A stretch of DNA of 64,000 bases from Streptomyces lienomycini (GTDB lineage Bacteria; Actinomycetota; Actinomycetes; Streptomycetales; Streptomycetaceae): contig NZ_CP116257.1 of the NCBI RefSeq assembly GCF_027947595.1, positions 4,402,001 through 4,466,000 on the forward strand. The letters are read 5' to 3'. Each line of letters starts with the position of its first letter. The stretch's first letter is position 1. A model generated the notes under the pieces. It was given only the letters and a program-made list of their open reading frames with translations. It had not been told where the DNA came from and made no database searches. The translations under genes and the position numbers were made by a program. Below, one piece after another: positions 54,702 to 63,885 of this stretch.

Positions 54702-56044
54702 GCAGCGAGCCGACGACCGGGGCGGCCCCGGCGCCCCGACCGGGCGAGCCCCTCCCCCACGACCTGCTCGACGACGCCGAGCGGCTCACCCGCGAGCAGC
54801 TCCGTGAGCTCCAGCTCGACCGCCTGCGCGCGACCCTGCGGCACGCCTACGACCACGTGGAGCTGTACCGCAAGAAGTTCGACGCCGCCGGGGTGACGCC
54901 CGAGGACTGCCGCAGCCTGGCGGACCTGTCCCGGTTCCCCTTCACCACCAAGGCCGACCTGCGGGAGACCTACCCCTTCGGCATGTTCGCCGTCCCGATG
55001 GCGGACGTACGGCGCCTGCACGCCTCCAGCGGCACCACCGGCCGCGCCACCGTCGTCGGGTACACCGACAACGACCTGTCCATGTGGGCCGACGTCATCG
55101 CCCGTTCCATTCGCGCCGCCGGCGGCCGCCCCGGCCACAAGGTGCACATCTCCTACGGCTACGGCCTGTTCACCGGAGGTCTCGGCGCGCACTACGGCGC
55201 CGAGCGCGCCGGGTGCACGGTGATCCCGGCGTCCGGCGGCCAGACGGCACGTCAGGTGCAGATCATCCAGGACTTCCGGCCCGAGATCATCATGGTCACC
55301 CCGTCCTACCTGCTCACCCTGCTCGACGAGTTCGAGCGGCAGGGCATCGACCCGCGCGGCAGCTCCCTGAAGGTCGGCATCTTCGGCGCCGAGCCGTGGA
55401 CCGAGGAGATGCGGCGCGAGATCGAGGAGCGCATGGACATCCACGCCGTCGACATCTACGGCCTGTCCGAGGTGATCGGCCCGGGCGTGGCGCAGGAGTG
55501 CGTCGAGACCAAGGACGGACTGCACATCTGGGAGGACCACTTCTACCCCGAGGTGGTGGACCCGCTCACGGACGCCGTGCTGCCCGAGGGCGAGGAGGGG
55601 GAGGTCGTCTTCACCTCCCTCACCAAGGAGGCGCTCCCGGTGATCCGCTACCGCACGCGCGACCTGTCCCGCCTGCTGCCCGGCACGGCGCGGCCCGCCT
55701 TCCGCCGGATGCGGAAGGTCACCGGCCGCTGCGACGACATGATCATCCTGCGCGGGGTGAACGTCTTCCCCACCCAGGTCGAGGAGATCGTGCTGCGCAC
55801 GCCCGGCGTCGCCCCGCACTTCCAGATCCGGCTCACCGCCCGCGGCCGCATGGACCACATGACCGTACGGGTCGAGGCCCGCACCGACGCCGGCCCAGAG
55901 CAGCGCGAGGCCGCCGCGAGGGCGATCGGACAGGGCGTCAAGGACGGCGTGGGCGTCACCGTGGAGGTGGAGGTCGTCGAGCCGGAGACCCTGGAGCGCT
56001 CGCTCGGCAAGATCCGCAGGGTGTGGGACATGCGGAGCACGTGA
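54698..56044 (+). CDS. paaK: Phenylacetate-CoA ligase PaaK
   Basis: 448 residues, AMP-forming ligase. P-loop HASSGTTGRATVVGYT, central YGLSEVIGPGVAQEC, and C-terminal KVTGRCDDMIILRGVNVFPTQVEEIVL with SLGKIRRV carrying the catalytic Lys. It activates phenylacetate to phenylacetyl-CoA, substrate of the divergent PaaABCDE complex. Overlaps paaI by ATGA. Confidence 0.96.
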   Translation: MSSEPTTGAAPAPRPGEPLPHDLLDDAERLTREQLRELQLDRLRATLRHAYDHVELYRKKFDAAGVTPEDCRSLADLSRFPFTTKADLRETYPFGMFAVPMADVRRLHASSGTTGRATVVGYTDNDLSMWADVIARSIRAAGGRPGHKVHISYGYGLFTGGLGAHYGAERAGCTVIPASGGQTARQVQIIQDFRPEIIMVTPSYLLTLLDEFERQGIDPRGSSLKVGIFGAEPWTEEMRREIEERMDIHAVDIYGLSEVIGPGVAQECVETKDGLHIWEDHFYPEVVDPLTDAVLPEGEEGEVVFTSLTKEALPVIRYRTRDLSRLLPGTARPAFRRMRKVTGRCDDMIILRGVNVFPTQVEEIVLRTPGVAPHFQIRLTARGRMDHMTVRVEARTDAGPEQREAAARAIGQGVKDGVGVTVEVEVVEPETLERSLGKIRRVWDMRST

Positions 56045-56119
56045 AACGTGATCACGGACACGCCCGTTCATCAGCCGTGCTGGTGTGCGAGGAGATACGG
56101 ATGGGCAGTAAGTGCATGA

Positions 56120-57454
<1,335 letters not shown>

Positions 57455-57510
57455 CCGTCCCGCCGGGCGCCCCGCGCGGTCGGCGGCGGCACCCGGCCGC
57501 GTCCGCGCCC

Positions 57511-57541
57511 GGGGCTCCCGGTGGATCGCGCCGGGAGCCCC
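57511..57541. terminator. Bidirectional hairpin between FMO and DMATS genes
   Basis: Perfect 11-base stem GGGGCTCCCGG (57511-57521) with 57531-57541, loop nine bases, between two convergent genes. Confidence 0.8.
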
Positions 57542-57561
57542 GTCGTGTGCGCACGGTCCGG

Positions 57562-58689
57562 TCAGGACACCGGCAGCGGTCGGCGGACGGCCTCCACCAC
57601 CGGCGGCCGCACCGCGTACGCCTCCGAGGAGAGGTACGCCGTCACCCGCGGCGCGCTGCCCCGCTGATGGGCGAGGGCCAGGTAGGCGATCAGCCCCACC
57701 CCGTCCTCGGGCCGCCGCTCGGTGAGGGCGGCCAGGGCGCGGTCGAGCACGTCGGAGTCCATGCCGTGATGGCGCAGCACCCTGGATGCCCTGGCCAGCA
57801 CTTCCCCGTCGTGCCGGGCGTAGTCCCTGACCGGGATGTGCAGGGTGAATCCGCTCGGCCGCGCGGTGGTGGTGTCGGTGAAGGAGTGGCAGGTCAGGCC
57901 GGGCCTCCTGCCGAGCCCCGCCGTGTCGGGGCCGAGTCCGGCGGCCGTGCGGAAGAACCCCTCGACGGCCGCGGGCCCCGGACCCGAGTCCGTCCGGGAC
58001 AGGCGCCCGGCCTGGCCGGCGGTGAGGTTCTCGTGCCGTACGTAGACCTTCACCCGGGGCTCCGCCCAGTCACCCAGGTCCAGGGCGAGGAACGGGTGTC
58101 CGCTGCCCTTGGGCAGGCTGTCGTAGGCACGGCGGTGGCCGAGCCTGTGCAGGGCCTCGCGCACCGTCGCGGCGGAACGTTCCTCCCCGTTCGCCGCCGG
58201 GTTCAGGTACACCTTCACCCTGGGTACGCCGCCGGGCGTCAGCTCCAGGGCGCACCACAGGGCGAGGGGGCCCTGCGGTGCGTCGGGCAGGAACAGGTCC
58301 CGGACGTCGTCGAGGGCGTCGGTGGTGAAGTTCCAGCGCCGCGCCATGTCACGGACCGCCCGGAGTCCGGCACGCCCGCCGAGAGCCAGGCTGTCTGCGC
58401 CGCAGCCAGGTTCCAGGAGCACCCGCATGGAGGGTGCGGCGTCGGGCCGGAAGGAGAGGGAGAACTCCACGGGGGTGTGGTCGTCGGACAGGAAGGTGCG
58501 GTGGGGCGGCGGCAGGTTCAGCGGCCGTTCGGCCTCCGGGCCCAGGGTGTCGGTCAGGACCTGTGCGTAGGTCTCGGCGTCGGCCCCGGACAGGCCGGCG
58601 ACCGCGCCGAGTCTTCGCAGCTGACCGCTGGTGAAGGAACCGAGCGTCGGGGTGCCCCGCGGGCCCGCGCCCGTCGGTGCCGCGCTCAC
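57562..58689 (-). CDS. DMATS-family aromatic (indole) prenyltransferase
   Basis: 375 residues of the bacterial ABBA/DMATS group. Recognisable blocks: HTPVEFSLSFRPDAAPSMRVLLEPGCG, the pyrophosphate-binding basic residues in RVKVYLNPAANGEER and EPRVKVYVRHENL, and HSFTDTTTARPSGFTLHIPVRDYA. Family members move a dimethylallyl group from DMAPP onto the indole ring of tryptophan. GTG at 58689 overlaps the TGA of a 35-codon leader ORF as GTGA, so translation is coupled to it. Same strand as, and 200 bases downstream of, the conservon P450 gene; convergent with the FMO. Confidence 0.88.
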   Translation of the reverse strand: MSAAPTGAGPRGTPTLGSFTSGQLRRLGAVAGLSGADAETYAQVLTDTLGPEAERPLNLPPPHRTFLSDDHTPVEFSLSFRPDAAPSMRVLLEPGCGADSLALGGRAGLRAVRDMARRWNFTTDALDDVRDLFLPDAPQGPLALWCALELTPGGVPRVKVYLNPAANGEERSAATVREALHRLGHRRAYDSLPKGSGHPFLALDLGDWAEPRVKVYVRHENLTAGQAGRLSRTDSGPGPAAVEGFFRTAAGLGPDTAGLGRRPGLTCHSFTDTTTARPSGFTLHIPVRDYARHDGEVLARASRVLRHHGMDSDVLDRALAALTERRPEDGVGLIAYLALAHQRGSAPRVTAYLSSEAYAVRPPVVEAVRRPLPVS

Positions 58690-58793
58690 CGGCCCGTCCC
58701 GTGTCGGAGCCGCACAGAGCGATACCCGCCTCGGGAGGCGGGTATCGGGGGGTTCGGCGCCGGGAAAGCGGCGTACGTGGATATGTGGTCCAC
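58686..58793 (-). CDS. 35-codon leader ORF coupled to the prenyltransferase gene
   Basis: GTG at 58793 follows AAAGGAGGTGTC, an almost full match to the anti-Shine-Dalgarno sequence. The peptide runs MDHISTYAAFPAPNPPIP, then ASRGGYRSVRLRHGTGR, and ends in TGA that overlaps the prenyltransferase GTG by two bases. Its middle codons form a perfect hairpin (58720-58747). It has no Trp, and only two Tyr. It may be a translational regulator of prenyltransferase expression or simply a coupling device; a peptide substrate role is less likely given no Trp. Confidence 0.6.
   Translation of the reverse strand: MDHISTYAAFPAPNPPIPASRGGYRSVRLRHGTGR
58720..58747 (-). promoter_or_regulatory. Perfect hairpin inside the leader ORF
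   Basis: CGATACCCGCCTC (58720-58732) is complementary to 58735-58747; after trimming, a stem of about 11-12 pairs with a TCGG-type tetraloop. It lies between the leader start and the prenyltransferase start, so ribosome movement would melt it: a possible attenuator or mRNA stabiliser. Confidence 0.7.
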
Positions 58794-58813
58794 GACACCT
58801 CCTTTTACTCGTA

Positions 58814-58836
58814 AGCAACTTGAATGCCGCGTTGCT
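58814..58836. promoter_or_regulatory. Inverted repeat AGCAAC-N11-GTTGCT
   Basis: Perfect 6-11-6 inverted repeat in an AT-richer stretch just upstream of the leader ORF ribosome-binding site; a likely operator or promoter element for the leader-prenyltransferase unit, 60 bases past the P450 stop. Confidence 0.45.
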
Positions 58837-58896
58837 CACTACCCGTGCCGTTGGATCTTCATGCGGGAGGGGCGGGTCGGACAGGTGTTGCGCACA

Positions 58897-60246
58897 TCAC
58901 CGTGTGAGCCAGTTGAGGAACTGGCTCCACATGCCGTTGCGTTCGGTCGGCCGGGCCGCGCCCGTCGCCTTGTCCCGCTCGGCCGGGGCCCCGGCCGACA
59001 GCGGCTCGGCACGCCGCGAGGACCGTGCCGGGGTGAAGCGGGCCGGAAGTGTGGCCAGGGCCCGGTTGAAGGGGCCCGGACGCCACGTCAGACTGTCCTC
59101 GGGTACGGCGAGTTGGACGTCGGGCAGCTCGTTGAGGAGGTGCTCGATGGCCGTGACGGTGATGTGCCGGGCCGGTTCCTTGGACGGGCAGGCGTGCGGG
59201 CCCGCGCTCCAGGCGAGGTGCGCGCGGTTGCTGCCGGCCTGGCGGGAGGCCTTGAGGGTCGGGCCGGTGTTGGCCGCGGCGAAACTGACCAGGACGAGGT
59301 CGCCGGCCTCGAGGTGCTGTCCGGCCAGTTCGGTGTCGGCGGCCGGGTAGTGCGGGGCGTAGTTGGCCATGGGCGGGTTCTCCCACAGCGTGTCGTCGAT
59401 CGCCTCGTCGATCAGACCGCCCTCGCGTGCGTACCGCTCGTGGGTGAGGAGCCGGTGCAGGGTGTTGCCGAGGAGGTTGCGCAGGGGTTCGGCGCCGGCG
59501 CCGAGGAGCAGCGCGAGCTGGTGGACCATCTCCTCGTCGTCGAGACCGGCCTCGTGCCGCATCAGCCAGGAGGTGACGTCGTCGCCGGGCTTGCGCCGCT
59601 TGAGCGCGACGAGTTCGCCCACCGCCTGGAAGAGCACCGCGGTGGCCTTCTCGGCGTTGACGCCGTCGAACATGCCGGAGATGCCGAACAGCACCCGGTC
59701 GCCGATGTCGGCGGGGCAGCCGAAGAGTTCGTTGAACACGAACAGCGGCAGCTGCTTGGCGTAGTCCCCGAGCAGGTCGGCCGAACCCCGGGCGGCGAAC
59801 TGGGAGATGAGGTAGCCCGAGATCTGCTCGGTGCTGCGGCTCAGCCGTCGGGTGTCCACCCGCGCCATGCTGTCGGTGACCGCCTGACGCAACCTGATGT
59901 GGTCGGCGCCGTCGGCGAACATGCAGTTGGGCCGGTAGGCCAGCAGGGGCGCGACCGGGCTGTCCGGGCCGACCTTGCCCTCGTTGAAGGCACGCCAGCG
60001 GCGGGCGTCCTTGCGGAAGGACCCGGAGTCCTGCAGCAGTTGGAGCGCCGCCGCGTAGTCCGTGACCAGCGTCGCCTCGACGCCCGGGGCGAGTTCGACG
60101 GGGGCCGCGGCCCCGTAGTGGCGCAGGTACTCGTAGTACGCCTGCGGGTCGGCGGCGAACTCCGGCCCGTGCAGCGGCACCCGGGCGCCGGAGCCGTGGG
60201 CCGGGCAGCCGGGAGGCGGCACCGGGGCGGTGTCGTGGGCGTTCAT
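58897..60246 (-). CDS. cvnE: Conservon cytochrome P450 (CvnE, CYP157-like) without ExxR
   Basis: 449 residues. The heme-Cys loop is AWSAGPHACPSKEPARHI, with the Cys about residue 365. The K-helix reads IDDTLWENPP where nearly all P450s have E-x-x-R; the CYP157 family of Streptomyces conservons is known to lack that motif. The I-helix is GAGAEPLRNLL rather than AGxDT. It is the fifth gene of the conservon, 15 bases after the GTPase gene. No catalytic role is established for this type; it may bind a ligand or use an unusual cycle. The C-terminal 40 residues are Ala/Arg/Glu-rich and end in WSQFLNWLTR, an amphipathic tail. Confidence 0.88.
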   Translation of the reverse strand: MNAHDTAPVPPPGCPAHGSGARVPLHGPEFAADPQAYYEYLRHYGAAAPVELAPGVEATLVTDYAAALQLLQDSGSFRKDARRWRAFNEGKVGPDSPVAPLLAYRPNCMFADGADHIRLRQAVTDSMARVDTRRLSRSTEQISGYLISQFAARGSADLLGDYAKQLPLFVFNELFGCPADIGDRVLFGISGMFDGVNAEKATAVLFQAVGELVALKRRKPGDDVTSWLMRHEAGLDDEEMVHQLALLLGAGAEPLRNLLGNTLHRLLTHERYAREGGLIDEAIDDTLWENPPMANYAPHYPAADTELAGQHLEAGDLVLVSFAAANTGPTLKASRQAGSNRAHLAWSAGPHACPSKEPARHITVTAIEHLLNELPDVQLAVPEDSLTWRPGPFNRALATLPARFTPARSSRRAEPLSAGAPAERDKATGAARPTERNGMWSQFLNWLTR

Positions 60247-60261
60247 GTCTGCTCCCAGCTC

Positions 60262-60855
60262 CTAGCGGGTGCGGTCCAGCAAGTAGCGGACGAGGGTGGT
60301 CAGTGCGGCGGCCGACGACTTCTCGTCACGGGCGTCGCAGGTGACGACGGGGGTGTCGTCGAGCAGGTCGAGTGCCTCGCGCAGCGCCGGCTCGTCGCGC
60401 GGGGGCGTGCCGGCGAAGTGGTTGACGGCGATGGCGTAGTCGAGTCCGTAGTGCTCGATGAGGTCGATCACGGGGAAGGAGTCCGCCAGCCGCTCCGGGT
60501 CGACCAGCACCAGGGCGCCGAGCGCGCCGCGGGCCATGTCCTCCCACATCTGCACGAAGCGCTGCTGCCCCGGGGTGCCGAAGAGGTAGAGCACGACGCG
60601 GTCGCTGATGGTGAGGCGGCCGAAGTCCATGGCGACCGTGGTGGTGGTCTTGCTCCGGACCCCCTTGAGGTCGTCGACCGACTCGGCGGCCTGCGTCATC
60701 GTCTCCTCGGTGGACAGCGGCTCGATCTCGGAGATGGAGCCGATGAGGGTGGTCTTGCCCACCGCGAAGTGCCCGACGACGAGGATCTTCACCGCCGTCT
60801 GGGTCGCTCCCTCGCGTACGTAGTCCCGTTCACCCAAACTTGGCGCGGAGCCCAT
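60262..60855 (-). CDS. cvnD: Conservon GTPase CvnD
   Basis: 197 residues, Ras-like. P-loop GHFAVGKTT (about 29-37), G2 Thr region TTTTVAMDFGR, G3 as LFGTPGQ (in place of DxxG), G4 as AVNHFAG (in place of NKxD) and G5 TCDARDEKS. The altered G4 box is usual for conservon GTPases. It cycles between GDP and GTP and binds the roadblock and DUF742 partners at the membrane. Start overlaps the end of the cvnC gene by 26 bases. Confidence 0.93.
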   Translation of the reverse strand: MGSAPSLGERDYVREGATQTAVKILVVGHFAVGKTTLIGSISEIEPLSTEETMTQAAESVDDLKGVRSKTTTTVAMDFGRLTISDRVVLYLFGTPGQQRFVQMWEDMARGALGALVLVDPERLADSFPVIDLIEHYGLDYAIAVNHFAGTPPRDEPALREALDLLDDTPVVTCDARDEKSSAAALTTLVRYLLDRTR

Positions 60856-61207
60856 TGAGCACCTCCTCCAGGATCTCTCGGTCCGCGAGACGGGCGCGGG
60901 CCACCGGCGGGCGGGTCGTGAGGTGTCCGCCCTCCATCAGGGAGGCCAGCAGGATCCGCACCACGCCCAGCGGGAAATGGCTGTGTCCGGCGATCTCGGC
61001 GACCGAGAGGTAGCCGGCGGAGCAGAGGTCGAGCAGGCTCTGCTCCTCCGGGGAGAGCCGGGCGGGACGCCGTGTGTCCTCGGCCGACGCGGTGACCAGG
61101 GTGACGAGGGAGAGGTCGTCCTCGTCGGGCAGGCCGCGCCCCTTGGTGATGACGTACTGCCGGACTAATTCGGGCGCCTCGGGCTGCCAGCCGTCGTGGC
61201 CGGTCAT
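60830..61207 (-). CDS. cvnC: DUF742 protein CvnC
   Basis: 125 residues, DUF742 family: PELVRQYVITKGRG, SLDLCSAGYLSVAEIAGHSHFPLGVVRILLASLMEGGHL (a winged-helix-like part) and REILEEVLNGLRAKFG. It belongs to the conservon complex; the HTH-like part may bind a partner rather than DNA. ATG 61207 overlaps the cvnB stop (ATGA). Confidence 0.93.
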   Translation of the reverse strand: MTGHDGWQPEAPELVRQYVITKGRGLPDEDDLSLVTLVTASAEDTRRPARLSPEEQSLLDLCSAGYLSVAEIAGHSHFPLGVVRILLASLMEGGHLTTRPPVARARLADREILEEVLNGLRAKFG

Positions 61208-61605
61208 GAGTGGGCGCCGAGGTTCTCGCGCGGCGGTGTCGTCAGCCGCTTGCCGAGCTGGCCGACGAGCTGCTGCATCCGGAAGGTGATGTCGGCCATG
61301 TCGACCTCCGGGGAGGCGGACACGCCGAGGTAGGCACCCTCGCCGGCGGAGATCAGGAACACCCAGCCGCCGTCGAACTCGACGAGGGTCTGCCGCCACG
61401 TCTGGCTGGGGTCCTCACAGAAGAACGCGAGGGTGCGGCTGAGCGACTGCACGCCGCTCATGGCGGCGGCGACCCGGTCGGCGTCGTCCTTGCCGAAGTC
61501 CTGCGTCCGGGCCATCAACAGGCCGTCGGCGGATATCAGGACCGCGTGCAGGGCGCCTGGAATCTCCAGGGCGCTGTCGAGCATCCATGACAGATCGTCG
61601 TTCAC
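61204..61605 (-). CDS. cvnB: Roadblock/LC7 protein CvnB
   Basis: 133 residues of the roadblock fold (LSWMLDSALEIPGALHAVLISADGLLMARTQDF; AAAMSGVQSLSRTLAFF; GWVFLISAGEGAYLGVSASPEVDMADITFRM). In conservons it acts as the GTPase-regulating partner, like MglB. ATG overlaps the cvnA stop (ATGA). Confidence 0.94.
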   Translation of the reverse strand: MNDDLSWMLDSALEIPGALHAVLISADGLLMARTQDFGKDDADRVAAAMSGVQSLSRTLAFFCEDPSQTWRQTLVEFDGGWVFLISAGEGAYLGVSASPEVDMADITFRMQQLVGQLGKRLTTPPRENLGAHS

Positions 61606-62792
61606 GAGACCTCATGTCCTTCGCTGCTTGCACCAGGTGTTCTGCTCGTCCGGCCGGTGTTGTCCCCGGGCCCCTGCTCGGTGACCCGGCCGGACTGCGT
61701 TCCGCGCTGGAAGGCACCCATGACCTGTGCCTGCTCGGAGTCGGAGCGGCCCGCCGGGCGCGGGGTGGACGCGCTGCCGGGGACGATGGCCATCGGCCGC
61801 TTGCGGCGGCGCCGGGGCAGGCCGTCGCCGGTCTCGGAGGAGGAGGCGAGCGAGGCGGACTCCGGTCCGCCGGCGTCCTGGACCGGCCGGGCGGTGCCGC
61901 GGGCGGCCGGGGCGGGCGCCTTCTTCTCCGGCATGGCGGTGAGCAGTTCGTGCGGGAGCAGGACCACCGCCCGTACACCTCCGTAGGGGGAGGAGGAGTC
62001 CACCGACACCTCGAAGCCGAATCGCTCGCAGAGCAGGCCGATGACCGCGAAGCCGAACTGCGGCGGGTTGCCGAGCCCCGCCACTCCCGAGGCACGCTCG
62101 GTGGCGAGCAGCTTGTCGGCCCGGGTCCGCTCCTCGTCGCTCATGCCGACACCGGCGTCGTCGACGACGACGCAGATGCCCTTGGGCACGGTCCGGATGT
62201 TGATCTCGACGACGGTGTCCGGGCTGGAGTAGCTGGTGGCGTTGTCGAGCAGCTCGGCGAGGGCCAGGGCGACGGGCTCCACCGCCCGGCTGGTGATGCC
62301 GAAGTCGACCTGGGAGAGGATCTCCACCCGGCGGAAGTGCCGGACCCGGCCCTGGGCGCTGCGCACCACGTCGTACACCGAGGCGGTGTCGCGCCGCCCG
62401 CCCAGCCAGCCGTCGCACAGTACGGCGATGGACTGGGCCCGCCGGCCGAACTGCGAGTTGGTGTGGTCGATCTCCAGCAGGTCCTGGAGGAGGGCCGAGT
62501 CGCCGTACTTGTTCTGCAGCCGGGAGAGCACCAGTTGCTGTTCGGCGGCGAGGCCCTGAAGGGTCCGCATGGCGGATTTCAGCACCGTCTTGGTCTCGTC
62601 CTCGGCCCGCTCCTGGGCGGCCAGCACCGACTTCCCGTAATCGTTCTCCAGCTCGGTGTAGTGGTCCCTGAGCCCCTGGACCTGCTGTCGCAACGCTCGC
62701 GCCGCCCTGCGCTGGCGGCTGACGAGCACGGCGGCGGCGACGAGGGCGACAAGGGCGACCCAGAGCAAGGGGTTCCCTGTGTATTCCGTCAT
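61602..62792 (-). CDS. cvnA: Conservon sensor kinase-like protein CvnA, short form
   Basis: 396 residues: one N-terminal membrane helix (LLWVALVALVAAAVLVSRQ), a coiled-coil (RALRQQVQGLRDHYTELENDYGKSVLAAQERAED), a DHp-like segment and a GHKL ATPase domain with N box LAELLDNATSYSSP and G box DDAGVGMSDEE. It lacks an extracytoplasmic sensor domain, which larger CvnA proteins have. The C-terminal 130 residues are Pro/Ala/Ser-rich and likely unfolded. First gene of the five-gene conservon, all overlapping; it is the presumed signal-receiving anchor of the complex. Confidence 0.92.
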   Translation of the reverse strand: MTEYTGNPLLWVALVALVAAAVLVSRQRRAARALRQQVQGLRDHYTELENDYGKSVLAAQERAEDETKTVLKSAMRTLQGLAAEQQLVLSRLQNKYGDSALLQDLLEIDHTNSQFGRRAQSIAVLCDGWLGGRRDTASVYDVVRSAQGRVRHFRRVEILSQVDFGITSRAVEPVALALAELLDNATSYSSPDTVVEINIRTVPKGICVVVDDAGVGMSDEERTRADKLLATERASGVAGLGNPPQFGFAVIGLLCERFGFEVSVDSSSPYGGVRAVVLLPHELLTAMPEKKAPAPAARGTARPVQDAGGPESASLASSSETGDGLPRRRRKRPMAIVPGSASTPRPAGRSDSEQAQVMGAFQRGTQSGRVTEQGPGDNTGRTSRTPGASSEGHEVS

Positions 62793-62945
62793 AAGACTCT
62801 CTTCAGGCGACTGACAGCCGGCTTGCGGCTTGCTGAATTCCCGTCCACGCGGGCGGCCCGGTGGACTGCCCGCACCGGGGGTGACTGCCCGGGCTGTCCC
62901 TTACGTCGGGGATGCCGTCTTTCACCCATCCGCCCGCTCCGCAAA

Positions 62946-62966
62946 CGCGGTGATCGTATCACCGCG
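62946..62966. promoter_or_regulatory. Perfect 21-bp palindrome between conservon and TauE genes
   Basis: CGCGGTGAT-CGT-ATCACCGCG, a 9-3-9 inverted repeat without mismatches, about 154 bases upstream of cvnA. It is probably a regulator site for the conservon, or for both divergent units. Otherwise the 325-base gap 62793-63117 has only the promoter-like site and small ORF listed next. Confidence 0.6.
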
Positions 62967-63045
62967 TGATCAGGTGAATTTACGTCAAGAAGTGCGCACT
63001 CAGGACGGGTTGGAGACCGGTTCGGATGCCCTCTCCGACAGTGGG

Positions 63046-63051
63046 TACAGT
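63046..63051 (+). promoter_or_regulatory. -10-like element TACAGT before a small ORF
   Basis: TACAGT ends seven bases before GTG at 63059; a leaderless transcript is possible. A -35 partner is poor (TTCGGA at 63021). Confidence 0.35.
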
Positions 63052-63058
63052 CGGCCCC

Positions 63059-63121
63059 GTGAAAGATGCACAAGACACCTTCCGGCCGAGTACGGGCCGG
63101 GCGCGGAACGGCACGGCGTGA
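63059..63121 (+). CDS. 20-codon small ORF overlapping the TauE start
   Basis: GTG-initiated, MKDAQDTFRPSTGRA..., ending TGA at 63119-63121, which overlaps the TauE GTG at 63118 as GTGA. Coupled small ORFs of this kind can drive translation of a gene that has no ribosome-binding site of its own, as is the case here. Confidence 0.35.
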   Translation: MKDAQDTFRPSTGRARNGTA

Positions 63122-63885
63122 CGCCTGAGGCCATGGCGGGTGTGTTCGCCGCGGGTGTCGGCGCCGGCGCCATCAACAGCGTCGTCGGTTCCGGCACGCT
63201 GATCACCTTTCCCGTGCTGCTGGCCACGGGGCTGTCGCCGGTCACGGCGACCGTCTCCAACGCCCTCGGTCTCGTCCCCGGTTCCGTCAGCGGGGCCATC
63301 GGCTACCGCAGGGAGCTGCGCGGGCAGCGGCGGCGCGTCCTGAAGCTGGGCGTCGGCTGCCTGCTGGGCGCGCTGACGGGCGCCACGCTGCTGCTGTCCC
63401 TGCCGGCCGACGCGTTCGAGACGATCGTGCCGGTCCTGGTGGGCCTGGCCCTGGTCCTCGTGGCGCTGCAGCCCCGGCTCGCCAAGCTGGTGCAGCGCCG
63501 CCGCGAGCGCTCCGGCGCGCGGCCCCGTCGCGACGGCGGCCCGGCGCTGTTCGCCGGGCTGACGCTGGCCAGCGTCTACGGCGGCTACTTCTCCGCGGCG
63601 CAGGGCATCATCTACCTGTCCGTGATGGGCATGCTCCTCGACGAGCCGATGCAACGCCTCAACGCCGTCAAGAACGTCCTGTCCGCCCTCGTGAACACGG
63701 TCGCCGCGGTCTTCTTCCTCTTCGCCGCGGACTTCGACTGGACCGCCGTCGCGCTCATCGCGGCCGGTTCGGGGCTCGGCGGGTACGTGGGCGCCAAGGT
63801 GGGCCGCAGGTTCAGTCCGGTCGTCCTGCGGACGCTGGTCGTGACGGTCGGCACCGTGGCCCTCGTGCAACTGGTGCTCCGCTAG
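63118..63885 (+). CDS. TauE/SafE-family sulfite exporter-like membrane protein
   Basis: 255 residues, eight hydrophobic segments. The two TauE repeats show as GVGAGAINSVVGSGTLITFPVLLATGLSPVTATVSNALGLVPG and SVYGGYFSAAQGIIYLSVMGMLLDEPMQRLNAVKNVLSALVN. The family exports sulfite, sulfoacetate or other organosulfonates, or takes up sulfur compounds. GTG at 63118 has no clear ribosome-binding site; ATG at 63133 is an alternative. Divergent from the conservon. After 63885 the last 115 bases of the window show no gene. Confidence 0.87.
   Translation: MTPEAMAGVFAAGVGAGAINSVVGSGTLITFPVLLATGLSPVTATVSNALGLVPGSVSGAIGYRRELRGQRRRVLKLGVGCLLGALTGATLLLSLPADAFETIVPVLVGLALVLVALQPRLAKLVQRRRERSGARPRRDGGPALFAGLTLASVYGGYFSAAQGIIYLSVMGMLLDEPMQRLNAVKNVLSALVNTVAAVFFLFAADFDWTAVALIAAGSGLGGYVGAKVGRRFSPVVLRTLVVTVGTVALVQLVLR

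Noticed and set aside
58690..58839. N-terminal extension of the prenyltransferase to 58839
   Set aside because: It would run through the leader ORF region in another frame and gives non-family text; GTG 58689 gives the usual family length.
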